Source of the DNA: an uncultured Clostridia bacterium
Lineage (GTDB): Bacteria; Bacillota; Clostridia; TANB77; CAG-508
Assembly: GCA_944386315.1 (NCBI GenBank)
Contig: CALXAS010000014.1
Location: 1-15,111 of the forward strand
Reading direction: 5' to 3'
Length of the DNA: 15,111 bases
Positions 1 to 7,187 of this stretch are shown one piece after another. The notes under the pieces were generated by a model. It was not told the origin of the DNA. It made no database searches and saw only the letters and a program-made list of their open reading frames with translations. The translations under genes and the position numbers were made by a program. Within the stretch, counting starts at the first letter, position 1; each line of letters begins with the position of its first letter.

Positions 1-2514
1 ATAACTAGCATCAATGGAAAAGAATTAGTAGATGCAGATGGAAATTACTTAAGAGAGCCAGAAGTAGATGTAAAACCATTAGTAGATGGAAGTGGTACAA
101 CAGCAAATTATAGACATCCAAAAAATCCAGTAGGAGTATCTGTAGGAGATATTGTTATTTACACCATTCGTATTTATAACGAGGGAGAATTAGATGGTTA
201 TGCAAGTTCTATTACAGATTACTTGCCACCACAATTAGAATTTGTTATGGATGATGAAGAAAACTTTAACAGTAGCCAGGGTTGGTTAATCGATAGTAGT
301 TTAAGAGTAGCAACAACTACAAAACTTGCAAAATCAGAAATAGACCCAGAGGAAAACTTAATAAAGGCATTTGATTCAGAAACTATGACAGAGCCAGACT
401 ATGTGGATATTCAAATCAAATGTAGAGTAAAATCTACAGCAGATTTAGATAGAGTCATTACCAATATAGCAGAAATTACAGATTTTACGGACGAAAATGG
501 AAATGTAGTAACAGATAGAGACTCTGAAAAAGCAAATGTAAATCTACCAAGTGATGAAGATTTACCAGATTATAAAGGAAATGATAGCAATAAATCTATT
601 TTAGATGATGAGAACTATTTCTATAGGGGACAAGAAGATGATGATGACTTTGAAAAATTAATTTTAGAAGAATTCGATTTAGCTTTAAGAAAATTCATCA
701 CAGGAGTAGATGAAAATCCAGTTACAGATAGAGAGCCAGTCTTTACGAATGTAAAAGACGAGAATGGAAACTACATCTATGAGCATACCAAAGACCCAGT
801 AGAAGTAGAAACAATGGATGTAGTAGAATATACTATCCGTGTATATAATGAAGGAAATATAGCAGGATATGCAAAAGAAATTACAGACGATATACCAACT
901 GGACTAGAATTTTTACCAGACCATGAGACAAATATAGAATATAGATGGGTAATGGTAGACGAAAATGGAAATGAAACAGAAAATCCAGAAGAAGCAGTAG
1001 CTATCAGAACAGATTACTTATCCAAGGAGCAAGAAGAAACAGCAGGAGAAAATTTAATAGAAGGATTTGACCCAGAGACCATGACATCGCCAGACTATAA
1101 AGAAGTAAAAGTAGCCTTTAGAGTAATAGCAGCAAATTCTTATGAAGGAATTATCACAAATATAGCAGAAATTACAGATGATTCTGACGAAGATGGAAAT
1201 GAAGTAGACGATAAAGATTCTACACCAGATAATGGAGAGGAAACAGAAGACGATATTGATGAAGAGCATATCAAGTTAAAATATTTCGACTTAGCTTTAA
1301 GAAAATTCATCACAAAAGTGGATGATACAGAAATAACGAATAGAGTACCAGTATTTAGAATTGATGAAAATGGAAACTACGTATATGAACATACGAAAGA
1401 GCCAGTAGAAGTAGCAAACGGAAATATTGTTACTTACACATTAAGAATTTACAACGAAGGAACACAGGCAGGATATGCATCTTTAGTAAAAGATGACTTG
1501 CCAGAAGGATTGTTATTCTTACCAGAACATGAAACGAATGTAGAATATAGATGGGTAATGTTAGATGAGAATGGAAATATAACAGAGAATGTAGAAGAAG
1601 CAGTAGTAGTACAAACGGATTATTTATCTAAAGAGCAAGAAGACCAAACAGGAAGAGATAATCTATTAGATGCCTTTGATAGCGAAACTATGGGAGAGCC
1701 AGACCATAGAGATATACAAATAGCATTCCAAGTAACAGAACCAAATACATCAGATAGAATTCTAATTAACCAAGCACAAATAGCAGAAGACCAGAATGAA
1801 GAAGGAAATGATGTAGTAGATAAAGATTCTACACCAGATGAGTGGATAGACGGAGAAGACGATCAAGATATCGAAAAAGTAAAAGTAAAATATTTTGATT
1901 TAGCTTTAAGAAAATGGGTAACCCAAGCCATTGTAATTGAAAATGGTAAAGAAACTGTAACAGATACAGGACATACAGCAGAGGATGATCCAGAAGAGCC
2001 AGTAAAAGTAGAAATCCCAAGTGGAAAATTAAATAAAGTAGTTGTAAAATTTAGATACAAAATAAGAGTAACTAACGAAGGAGAAATTGCTGGCTATGTA
2101 AAAGAAATAACAGACTATGTGCCAGAGGGATTACAATTTGTAGCAGCAGATAATCCAGGATGGACAGAAGAAAATGGAGTTATCACAACAGATGCACTAA
2201 AAGATACTTTACTACAACCGGGAGAAAGTGCAGAAGTAGAAATCGTACTAACATGGATTAATAATGCAAACAATATGGGATTAAAGGTAAATACAGCGGA
2301 AATCAGTGAAGACGATAATGAATATGATACCCCAGATATAGACTCAACCCCAGATAATGAGGTACCAGGAGAAGACGATATCGATGATGCACCAGTAATT
2401 CTATCTATCAAAACAGGAATAGTAGGAATAAAAGCAGAATATATAGGACTAATAGGAGGAAGCATAGCAATCCTAGCAGCAGGAGTAATCTTCATTAAAA
2501 AGTTCGTATTATAA
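1..2514 (+). CDS. Repeat-containing surface protein (DUF11-like repeats), 5' end missing
   Basis: The reading frame is open from the first base with no credible start, so the gene begins before the window; 837 residues are visible. The TTG at 223 is an internal Leu codon. It carries one partial and three further repeats of about 203 residues (about 1-224, 225-428, 429-631, 632-796). Repeats 1-3 open with FDLALRKF or FDLALRKW, continue with a (Y/K)xIR(V/I)xNEG beta-strand segment, and end in acidic DxDSTPD linkers. This pattern resembles DUF11-type beta-sandwich repeats of large secreted adhesins. The C-terminus has one membrane helix (about 814-832) followed by Lys-Lys and a three-residue tail. 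There is no LPXTG, only LSIKTG at 801-806. I infer a long stalk-like extracellular protein, membrane-held or sortase-processed, perhaps for adhesion. The ligand cannot be deduced and the signal peptide is outside the window. Confidence 0.85.
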   Translation: MTSINGKELVDADGNYLREPEVDVKPLVDGSGTTANYRHPKNPVGVSVGDIVIYTIRIYNEGELDGYASSITDYLPPQLEFVMDDEENFNSSQGWLIDSSLRVATTTKLAKSEIDPEENLIKAFDSETMTEPDYVDIQIKCRVKSTADLDRVITNIAEITDFTDENGNVVTDRDSEKANVNLPSDEDLPDYKGNDSNKSILDDENYFYRGQEDDDDFEKLILEEFDLALRKFITGVDENPVTDREPVFTNVKDENGNYIYEHTKDPVEVETMDVVEYTIRVYNEGNIAGYAKEITDDIPTGLEFLPDHETNIEYRWVMVDENGNETENPEEAVAIRTDYLSKEQEETAGENLIEGFDPETMTSPDYKEVKVAFRVIAANSYEGIITNIAEITDDSDEDGNEVDDKDSTPDNGEETEDDIDEEHIKLKYFDLALRKFITKVDDTEITNRVPVFRIDENGNYVYEHTKEPVEVANGNIVTYTLRIYNEGTQAGYASLVKDDLPEGLLFLPEHETNVEYRWVMLDENGNITENVEEAVVVQTDYLSKEQEDQTGRDNLLDAFDSETMGEPDHRDIQIAFQVTEPNTSDRILINQAQIAEDQNEEGNDVVDKDSTPDEWIDGEDDQDIEKVKVKYFDLALRKWVTQAIVIENGKETVTDTGHTAEDDPEEPVKVEIPSGKLNKVVVKFRYKIRVTNEGEIAGYVKEITDYVPEGLQFVAADNPGWTEENGVITTDALKDTLLQPGESAEVEIVLTWINNANNMGLKVNTAEISEDDNEYDTPDIDSTPDNEVPGEDDIDDAPVILSIKTGIVGIKAEYIGLIGGSIAILAAGVIFIKKFVL
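673..2390 (+). repeat. Three in-frame ~200-codon coding repeats in the surface protein
   Basis: Repeat units start at 673, 1285 and 1894, giving periods of 612 and 609 bp; a further partial unit lies upstream of 673. Each begins with a nearly identical stretch, TTAGCTTTAAGAAAAT, encoding LALRK. A second conserved block, GAATATAGATGGGTAATG (EYRWVM), occurs in the first two units at about 937 and 1543. The last unit is more diverged: it has FDLALRKW in place of FDLALRKF and lacks the EYRWVM block. This indicates tandem duplication with later divergence. Confidence 0.8.
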
Positions 2515-2517
2515 TAT

Positions 2518-2561
2518 AAAAAAGTTGCAATTTAGGGACGTTCCTTAAGTTGCAACTTTTT
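2518..2561 (+). terminator. Intrinsic terminator after the surface-protein gene
   Basis: A perfect 12-bp stem (AAAAAGTTGCAA at 2519-2530 with TTGCAACTTTTT at 2550-2561) starts four bases after the stop codon and ends in five Ts. The 19-nt loop is itself nearly palindromic (AGGGACGTTCCT), so the whole element can form one extended hairpin. It separates the surface-protein gene from the promoter of the next operon. Confidence 0.8.
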
Positions 2562-2606
2562 GTCATTAATCAATTATATCTTAAGAAAATTTTACCAATT
2601 TTTGTG

Positions 2607-2635
2607 TTTACATTAAAAAACGGTTATGGTATAAT
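2607..2635 (+). promoter_or_regulatory. Sigma-A-type promoter of the four-gene operon
   Basis: TTTACA (2607-2612), a 17-bp spacer and TATAAT (2630-2635), with TGG directly before the -10 forming an extended -10. It gives a leader of about 40 nt ahead of the GTG start at 2681. The near-consensus hexamers suggest strong vegetative expression. Confidence 0.75.
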
Positions 2636-2680
2636 AAATCCAGTTTTATACAAAAAAGAAAAATATAGAGGTGAAATTAA

Positions 2681-3613
2681 GTGAACCAAATATTGTCAAC
2701 AAATAGTGGAAAAAAAGCAAAAGAGCCACTTAGTATAAAAACAATAACCAGAATTTTTGCTGTTATTATCATTCTTTTTGGGATGATTTTAGTAGGACAA
2801 GGCTCATGGGCTATGTTCAGTGGAGAAGAAAGTACAGAGGAGCAAGCAAGTGTGCCTGTTGTACAAATGGTGCAAGAAGGAAATAGTTTAAAAGTAACCG
2901 TGCAGCATGATAAAGCAATAGATAGAATTGTATATAGTTTAAATGGTGGACAAGAGGTTGTTCTGCAAGGAAGAGGAAGAACACAAATAGAGGAAAGTAT
3001 TCCACTAGAAATAGGAGATAATACAATTTATTTAACTGTTTCAGATTTATCTGGAAAAGAAGTAAGTTATGATGGCACTTATTTTGTGGAAGAGGGAGAT
3101 ACTACTCCACCACAAATAGAGTTAATATTGGAAGATGGAAGAGTAAAAATTTCAGCAAAAGATGAAACACAAATAGCTTATATCTCTTACTATTGGAACA
3201 GTGAAGATGAGACAAGATTAGAGGCAAGAGCAGAGTCACCAACTTTGATAGAAGAAAGATTATCCGTTTTAAAGGGAGAAAATACGTTAACTGTAGTGGC
3301 AGTAGATACAGCAGGTAACGAAACTACAGAAGTTCAAACCTATAAAGGAGCTGTAAAACCACAAATTAGTTTATCAAGAGACGGAGACGAATTAATTATT
3401 AAAGTAACAGATGAAGAAAATATTCAAAAAATAGAATTTACATTAAACGGAATTTTCTATTCAACAGATCCTAATAATACAGGAACACCTTTGAATATGA
3501 AAGAAGTAGAAATTAGACAAAAATTAAATGTAGGAACGAATACAATTACAGTAAAAGCATATAATGTTAGCGGACTAACACAAGAAGGGACAGGAGAAGT
3601 TACCGTAGAATAA
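2681..3613 (+). CDS. Membrane-anchored protein with three Ig-like domains
   Basis: 310 residues, starting at GTG 2681, which has an AGAGGTGA ribosome-binding site (2667-2674) six bases upstream. A short cytoplasmic N-terminus rich in Lys precedes one membrane helix (about 23-40); there is no lipobox. The rest is extracellular: three beta-sandwich modules at roughly 58-136, 143-221 and 226-310. Each contains a GxNT(I/L) turn, and the second opens with DTTPPQI and closes with VAVDTAGNET, both typical of bacterial Ig-like domains. No catalytic motif is visible. It is the first gene of the operon and its stop overlaps the next gene's ribosome-binding site. I infer an envelope-anchored binding, sensing or scaffolding protein; its partner is unknown, although the co-transcribed membrane protein is the obvious candidate. 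Confidence 0.8.
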   Translation: MNQILSTNSGKKAKEPLSIKTITRIFAVIIILFGMILVGQGSWAMFSGEESTEEQASVPVVQMVQEGNSLKVTVQHDKAIDRIVYSLNGGQEVVLQGRGRTQIEESIPLEIGDNTIYLTVSDLSGKEVSYDGTYFVEEGDTTPPQIELILEDGRVKISAKDETQIAYISYYWNSEDETRLEARAESPTLIEERLSVLKGENTLTVVAVDTAGNETTEVQTYKGAVKPQISLSRDGDELIIKVTDEENIQKIEFTLNGIFYSTDPNNTGTPLNMKEVEIRQKLNVGTNTITVKAYNVSGLTQEGTGEVTVE

Positions 3614-3629
3614 AGGAGATTGGTGGACA

Positions 3630-4436
3630 ATGACAAGAGAAGTAATTACTTATATGCTAACCTATATAATGATTTATTCTTTTTGCGGTTGGGTATTAGA
3701 GTCTATATCAAAGTCTTTCTGGGAAAAGCAATGGGTCAATAGTGGTTTCTTAAATGGACCAATATGTCCTATTTATGGACTAGGTGCCGTGTTAATGATT
3801 ATTGTACTAACACCTTTAAAAGATAATATGATTTTATTATTTTTAGCAGCTTTTGTTTTATTATCTTTTTGGGAATATATTGTAGGAATATTTTTAGAAA
3901 AAGTTTTTAAAACGAAATATTGGGATTACTCCCATTTAAAATTCAATTTTCAAGGAAGAATTTGTTTAAAAAATTCTTTATATTGGGGAGTGTTAGGAGT
4001 TCTATTTATTCGCTATATTCATCCATGGGTAGAACTACAAATAGGACAAGTTTCCACTTATGCACTAACGTATTTAAATATTATCCTATATAGTATTTTT
4101 ATAGTAGATATTGTCTTTAGTGTTATGGCGGTGATTCATATGGAGTCTGCTATGGATAAAGTAAATGAATTAGGAGATAACATCAAAGAAAAGATAGAAG
4201 AATTAAAACATATGAAAGATACTACTCCTAAAAAGAATGCAGCAACAGCAGAAAGCATAGAAAAAATGATAAAAAATTTGAAATTTAGGCAAGCAAAATT
4301 AAAATTAAAAATATATAGGCAAGCTAGAAGATTAAGATTAGCTTTCCCTAGTATGAAATCAGAGAGTATTACAAAACTTTTAAATCAGAAAATTGATTTA
4401 GAAACATTAAAAAAGGCAATGAAAAAAGAAAAATAA
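3630..4436 (+). CDS. PF06541 (CmpB-like) multi-pass membrane protein
   Basis: 268 residues. The N-terminal 170 carry about five membrane helices (about 7-24, 47-61, 67-88, 113-131, 144-167) and the hallmarks of the family annotated as putative ABC-transporter type IV: FCGWVLES (18-25), GFLNGPICPIYG (39-50), WDYS (98-101) and GRICLKNSLYWG (109-120). The family name suggests a permease, but no ATPase gene lies nearby, so transport is unproven. Residues about 170-268 form a strongly basic, helical, probably coiled-coil cytoplasmic tail. ATG 3630 follows AAAGGAG (3612-3618), which overlaps the previous stop codon and so favours coupled expression. The gene downstream encodes a GGDEF protein; I infer that the cytoplasmic tail could contact it, but the sequence does not prove this. 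Confidence 0.85.
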   Translation: MTREVITYMLTYIMIYSFCGWVLESISKSFWEKQWVNSGFLNGPICPIYGLGAVLMIIVLTPLKDNMILLFLAAFVLLSFWEYIVGIFLEKVFKTKYWDYSHLKFNFQGRICLKNSLYWGVLGVLFIRYIHPWVELQIGQVSTYALTYLNIILYSIFIVDIVFSVMAVIHMESAMDKVNELGDNIKEKIEELKHMKDTTPKKNAATAESIEKMIKNLKFRQAKLKLKIYRQARRLRLAFPSMKSESITKLLNQKIDLETLKKAMKKEK

Positions 4437-4448
4437 GGAGAAAAGACA

Positions 4449-5414
4449 TTGTTACAAGAAATTTATATTATTGATGATCAAACGAATTTCATAAAAAAAT
4501 TGAAAGAACTGTTCCATGCAGATCAAGAATACCGCTTTACAAATGTGCATTCAGACAAAGTGGAGCAGGCATTGAAAAACATTCCTAACTTAATTATGAT
4601 TTGTGAAGATAGTATTGGTCAAGACGCATTAGAAATTTGCAAAAGGGTTCGAGAAGACGAAGATAATAGCATAACACCTATTATTGTTATTTCTTCTAAT
4701 AAAGAGCATAAACATCGCATAGAAATGTTACAATTAGGTATATCTCATTATATCGTAGCACCAATAGACCAAGAATTTTTATATTACACAATAAAAAATA
4801 TCATAAGATTAATGTATGTCAATCGTAGAGTAAGCCCGCTAACGGGATTGCCGGGAAATGTACAAATACAGGCAGAAATGAAAAAAAGGTGGCTTAGCAA
4901 AGAAACCTTCGCAATGATGTATATTGATTTAGATAATTTTAAGGCATATAACGATATTTATGGATTTTTAAAAGGAGATGAAATTATAAAATTTACAGCA
5001 AAAACTATCTTAAAAAATGTACATACTGAGCAATACGAAGATAGTTTTGTAGGTCATATAGGAGGAGACGATTTTGTAGCCATACTTTCTCAAACAGATT
5101 ATGAAAAAGTATGCCAAAATATTATTGCAGATTTTGATACCAATGTAACAAAATTTTTTACAGAGGAAGATGCCAAAAGAGGATATATTGAAGTTGCTAA
5201 TCGAAAAGGAGTTATAGAACAATTTCCACTTACCTCTATTTCTATTGCAGTAGTAGAAGTGGAAAAAGGAAGATTCGCAAACACTTTAGAAATAGGAGAA
5301 GCTGGTGCTGGTGTAAAGCATTTGGCTAAAACAATTCAAGGAAGTACCTATGTAATTGATAGAAGAAAAACAGAAACAGCAGACCACCATTCTTCTGTTT
5401 CTGAAAAAGGGTAG
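4449..5414 (+). CDS. Degenerate receiver domain fused to a GGDEF domain
   Basis: 321 residues from TTG 4449, which has AAGGAG (4435-4440) eight bases upstream, overlapping the previous stop. Residues about 1-123 have a response-regulator receiver fold: acidic D9 D10 are kept, but alignment on the segment before LEICKRVR places Cys52 at the phospho-acceptor Asp, and the conserved Lys is Ala104 (VAPID). Residues about 128-305 form a GGDEF domain: SPLTGLPGN (129-137), metal-site D160 in YIDLDNFK, KGDE (175-178) and a signature reading GGDDF (205-209). The product-inhibition RxxD site reads QxxD (195-198). Active homologues make cyclic di-GMP from two GTP in the cytoplasm. The Glu-to-Asp change is conservative, so activity is possible but uncertain. 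The receiver probably responds to binding rather than phosphorylation. Confidence 0.85.
   Translation: MLQEIYIIDDQTNFIKKLKELFHADQEYRFTNVHSDKVEQALKNIPNLIMICEDSIGQDALEICKRVREDEDNSITPIIVISSNKEHKHRIEMLQLGISHYIVAPIDQEFLYYTIKNIIRLMYVNRRVSPLTGLPGNVQIQAEMKKRWLSKETFAMMYIDLDNFKAYNDIYGFLKGDEIIKFTAKTILKNVHTEQYEDSFVGHIGGDDFVAILSQTDYEKVCQNIIADFDTNVTKFFTEEDAKRGYIEVANRKGVIEQFPLTSISIAVVEVEKGRFANTLEIGEAGAGVKHLAKTIQGSTYVIDRRKTETADHHSSVSEKG
5371..5403 (-). terminator. Hairpin in the 3' end of the GGDEF gene; possible minus-strand terminator
   Basis: CAGAAACAG (5371-5379) pairs perfectly with CTGTTTCTG (5395-5403). After one C/T mismatch, AGA pairs with TCT around a 7-nt loop. On the plus strand no T-run follows. 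On the minus strand the stem is followed by TTTTTCTTCT, so it could end the converging cwlD transcript about 460 bp past that gene's stop. It lies inside coding sequence, just ahead of the DUF2752 start. Confidence 0.45.
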
Positions 5415-5419
5415 AGAGA

Positions 5420-5800
5420 ATGAAAGAAGAATATAAAAAATCAGTTTTCATAGAGTTAGGAATCATTTTTCTAGCTCTACTTATTTTTATAGGAATTCAG
5501 CAAGGATGGCTCATAAAATTTATTCCTCCATGCTATGTGTATGAACATTTTGGTATTTTATGCCCAAGTTGTGGAGGAACAAGATGCGTAATAGAAATAG
5601 TACATGGCAATTTTAAGGATGCTTTTTTTTATCATCCTGTATTTTTCCTAACAGGAGTTTATCTACTAATAGCAAATTTGGTTTATCTAATCAATGTAGG
5701 AAAAAAGAAAAAAATAGCAACGTGGATTTATCCAAAAGAAAAATTTTGGATACTATTTATTATTGTTTTGTTAGCATTTACTGTGATAAGAAATATCTAA
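5420..5800 (+). CDS. DUF2752 family small membrane protein
   Basis: 126 residues. The family signature is clear: CPSCGGTR (48-55) followed about 16 residues later by an aromatic-His-Pro stretch (YHPVFF, 71-76), corresponding to the usual CPxCGxTR...NP pattern. Helices are predicted at about 9-27, 73-92 and 108-123. A Lys-rich loop lies at 95-98. The function of DUF2752 proteins is not established; the Cys pair could bind metal or be redox-active, which is speculation. The ATG is only five bases after the previous stop and has a weak ribosome-binding site (AAGGG, 5407-5411), so it is probably translated by coupling as the last gene of the operon. No clear terminator follows in the 63 bases before the convergent gene. 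Confidence 0.85.
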   Translation: MKEEYKKSVFIELGIIFLALLIFIGIQQGWLIKFIPPCYVYEHFGILCPSCGGTRCVIEIVHGNFKDAFFYHPVFFLTGVYLLIANLVYLINVGKKKKIATWIYPKEKFWILFIIVLLAFTVIRNI

Positions 5801-5863
5801 CATAAGCCTATGATTGCATGAAAATTGCCTTTTGTTAAACTGCTTGCATAGAATGCGTAAAAA

Positions 5864-6577
5864 TTAAGAAGTATAAAAATAGTCCATAATGCCATTGTAG
5901 ATTCCCCATGCTAATTTATCTTGATACTCGTCTGTTAGTAGTAATTTCTCTTCTTCTGCATTAGACAAAAAGCCACATTCCACAATAGAAATAGGAATTT
6001 CTACGTGTTTCATTAAATAAACTGTATCTAGCTTCATAACTTCTCTTTTATTCTCTTTTTGAATAGCTTCATTCAAATTAGTTTGTAGGCTTTTGGCTAG
6101 AGCAATACTTTTCTCATCCCCATTTTTATAAAAACATTGCCATCCCCAATATTGTTCTTGGGGAATTTTGTTTAGATGGATAGAAACAAAAATATCTGCG
6201 CTAGACTCATTTCCTATTTTAACACGGTTATGAATGTCTGATACTTTTTTTTCTTTTAATGTTTTACTATCTAAATCGTAAATAGCATTCTCATCACTTC
6301 TTGTTAGTAAAACCGTTGCACCACTTTGCTCTAATAAATTTTGTACCTTTAATGCTATTTTTAAGTTAGTTTCCGCTTCTGTAGTACCATTGCTAGACTG
6401 GGCTCCTTCATCAGGCTTTCCGTGCCCTGCATCAATCACAATTACTTTATTACTAACAGGTAGAGCTACTGTCTCTATTGCTTTTTTAGAAGAATAGGTA
6501 TTCAAAGAAAAAGCAAATACCGAGACACAAAGGATACTAGCAATGAAAAGTATTCTTTTTCTACTAATAACAATCAT
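5864..6577 (-). CDS. cwlD: N-acetylmuramoyl-L-alanine amidase, CwlD type
   Basis: 237 residues, the typical CwlD length. An N-terminal membrane/signal segment (about 8-27) directs it outside the membrane. The Amidase_3 zinc-enzyme motifs are complete: VIDAGHG with His52, Glu67 in the TEAETNL segment, VSIHLN with His134, and VECGFLSN with catalytic Glu200. Members of this family cleave the bond between MurNAc and L-Ala. CwlD acts during sporulation and, with a PdaA-type deacetylase, makes the muramic-delta-lactam of spore cortex needed for germination. ATG 6577 has AAGGAG (6589-6584) six bases upstream. It is a single-gene unit between a bidirectional terminator and the convergent operon. Assignment as CwlD rather than another short amidase rests on length, layout and the absence of wall-binding repeats. 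Confidence 0.8.
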   Translation of the reverse strand: MIVISRKRILFIASILCVSVFAFSLNTYSSKKAIETVALPVSNKVIVIDAGHGKPDEGAQSSNGTTEAETNLKIALKVQNLLEQSGATVLLTRSDENAIYDLDSKTLKEKKVSDIHNRVKIGNESSADIFVSIHLNKIPQEQYWGWQCFYKNGDEKSIALAKSLQTNLNEAIQKENKREVMKLDTVYLMKHVEIPISIVECGFLSNAEEEKLLLTDEYQDKLAWGIYNGIMDYFYTS

Positions 6578-6594
6578 ACAAAACTCCTTTGTAT

Positions 6595-6622
6595 AAGGTA
6601 TGAAGGATTTCTTTATTTATGA
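6595..6622 (-). promoter_or_regulatory. Possible sporulation-sigma promoter for cwlD
   Basis: Read on the minus strand: TCATAAA (6622-6616), a 13-bp spacer, then CATACCTT (6602-6595). This resembles the sigma-E consensus (about ATATT, then CATACAMT), and cwlD is sporulation-controlled in Bacillus. The weakness is geometry: a start about seven bases downstream would fall at the first base of the AAGGAG site, leaving an extremely short leader. Confidence 0.25.
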
Positions 6623-6642
6623 CTTTTAGAGAAAAATTAGCT

Positions 6643-6679
6643 AAAAAAATTGCAAACCATTACGTTTGCAATTTTTTTT
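6643..6679. terminator. Bidirectional intrinsic terminator
   Basis: ATTGCAAAC (6649-6657) and GTTTGCAAT (6664-6672) form a perfect 9-bp stem around a 6-nt loop. It is flanked by seven As on the left and eight Ts on the right, so either strand yields a hairpin followed by a U-run. On the minus strand it ends the DUF4190 transcript and insulates cwlD. Confidence 0.8.
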
Positions 6680-6698
6680 AAGTTTCAAAATCATTCCT

Positions 6699-7049
6699 TT
6701 AAATGGCTAAATTGTATGCTGCTACACCTAAAATAGTAATTCCAAAGATAGCTCCCCAGCAAACAATAGCAATTAAACCTGTTACAAATCCAGCAATTGC
6801 CATTCCTTTACCAGCTGGTTTCTTCATTCGAATAATACCAAAAATAAGGGCAAGAATACCACAAATAATAGAAATTGGCCAGTAACACCAGAATACTAGA
6901 GAAACAATACCAAGTATCATGGCAGCAATACTTAAACCAGGTTTATCTTCTTCTAAAACTTCTGCCTCTACTGGAGTTTCATTCATTGTAATATCTTTCT
7001 TTTCTTCGCTAACCTGATTTTCTAAAATATTTTCATCCTTTTCATCCAT
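6699..7049 (-). CDS. DUF4190 domain-containing membrane protein
   Basis: 116 residues. The start is ATG 7049, because GGAGGAAG (7062-7055) lies directly upstream; a TTG at 7073 would add eight residues but has no such site and would swallow this one. The first 36 residues are acidic and Glu-rich, probably cytoplasmic and disordered. They are followed by three hydrophobic helices (about 39-55, 57-74, 83-108). The repeated AAMILGIVSLVFW and AIAGFVTGLIAIV segments around a short basic loop (RMKKPAGKGM) are characteristic of DUF4190. The family has no established function and is often found as small stand-alone membrane proteins. It has its own sigma-A promoter and terminator, so it is monocistronic, divergent from the giant glucan-synthase gene. 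Confidence 0.85.
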   Translation of the reverse strand: MDEKDENILENQVSEEKKDITMNETPVEAEVLEEDKPGLSIAAMILGIVSLVFWCYWPISIICGILALIFGIIRMKKPAGKGMAIAGFVTGLIAIVCWGAIFGITILGVAAYNLAI

Positions 7050-7136
7050 AAAAACTTCCTCCTTTTTTCTCAATATAAATGTATTGTCTATTAAGTAATG
7101 TCATACCTAAAATGTATTTTTCTGCTTCATAATTTT

Positions 7137-7165
7137 ATTATACAATAGATTACTAAATTCGTCAA
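7137..7165 (-). promoter_or_regulatory. Sigma-A promoter of the DUF4190 gene
   Basis: On the minus strand: TTGACG (7165-7160), exactly 17 bp, then TATAAT (7142-7137). The near-consensus match gives a leader of about 80 nt before ATG 7049. Confidence 0.75.
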
Positions 7166-7187
7166 ATTTTTCACCATGTCCATTTAA

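Noticed and set aside
223..225. TTG as the start codon of the first gene
   Set aside because: The same frame is open back to base 1 and encodes continuous repeat-domain sequence; there is no ribosome-binding site before it.
5801..5863. Terminator in the convergent gap
   Set aside because: Only tiny GCAT/ATGC pairings without a T-run are seen; no credible hairpin on either strand.
6703..6885. Plus-strand 60-residue frame opposite the DUF4190 gene
   Set aside because: It is a low-complexity antisense shadow of the hydrophobic helices with no start signals.
7050..7073. TTG 7073 start for the DUF4190 gene
   Set aside because: A strong GGAGGAAG site lies inside that extension and is correctly spaced for ATG 7049.
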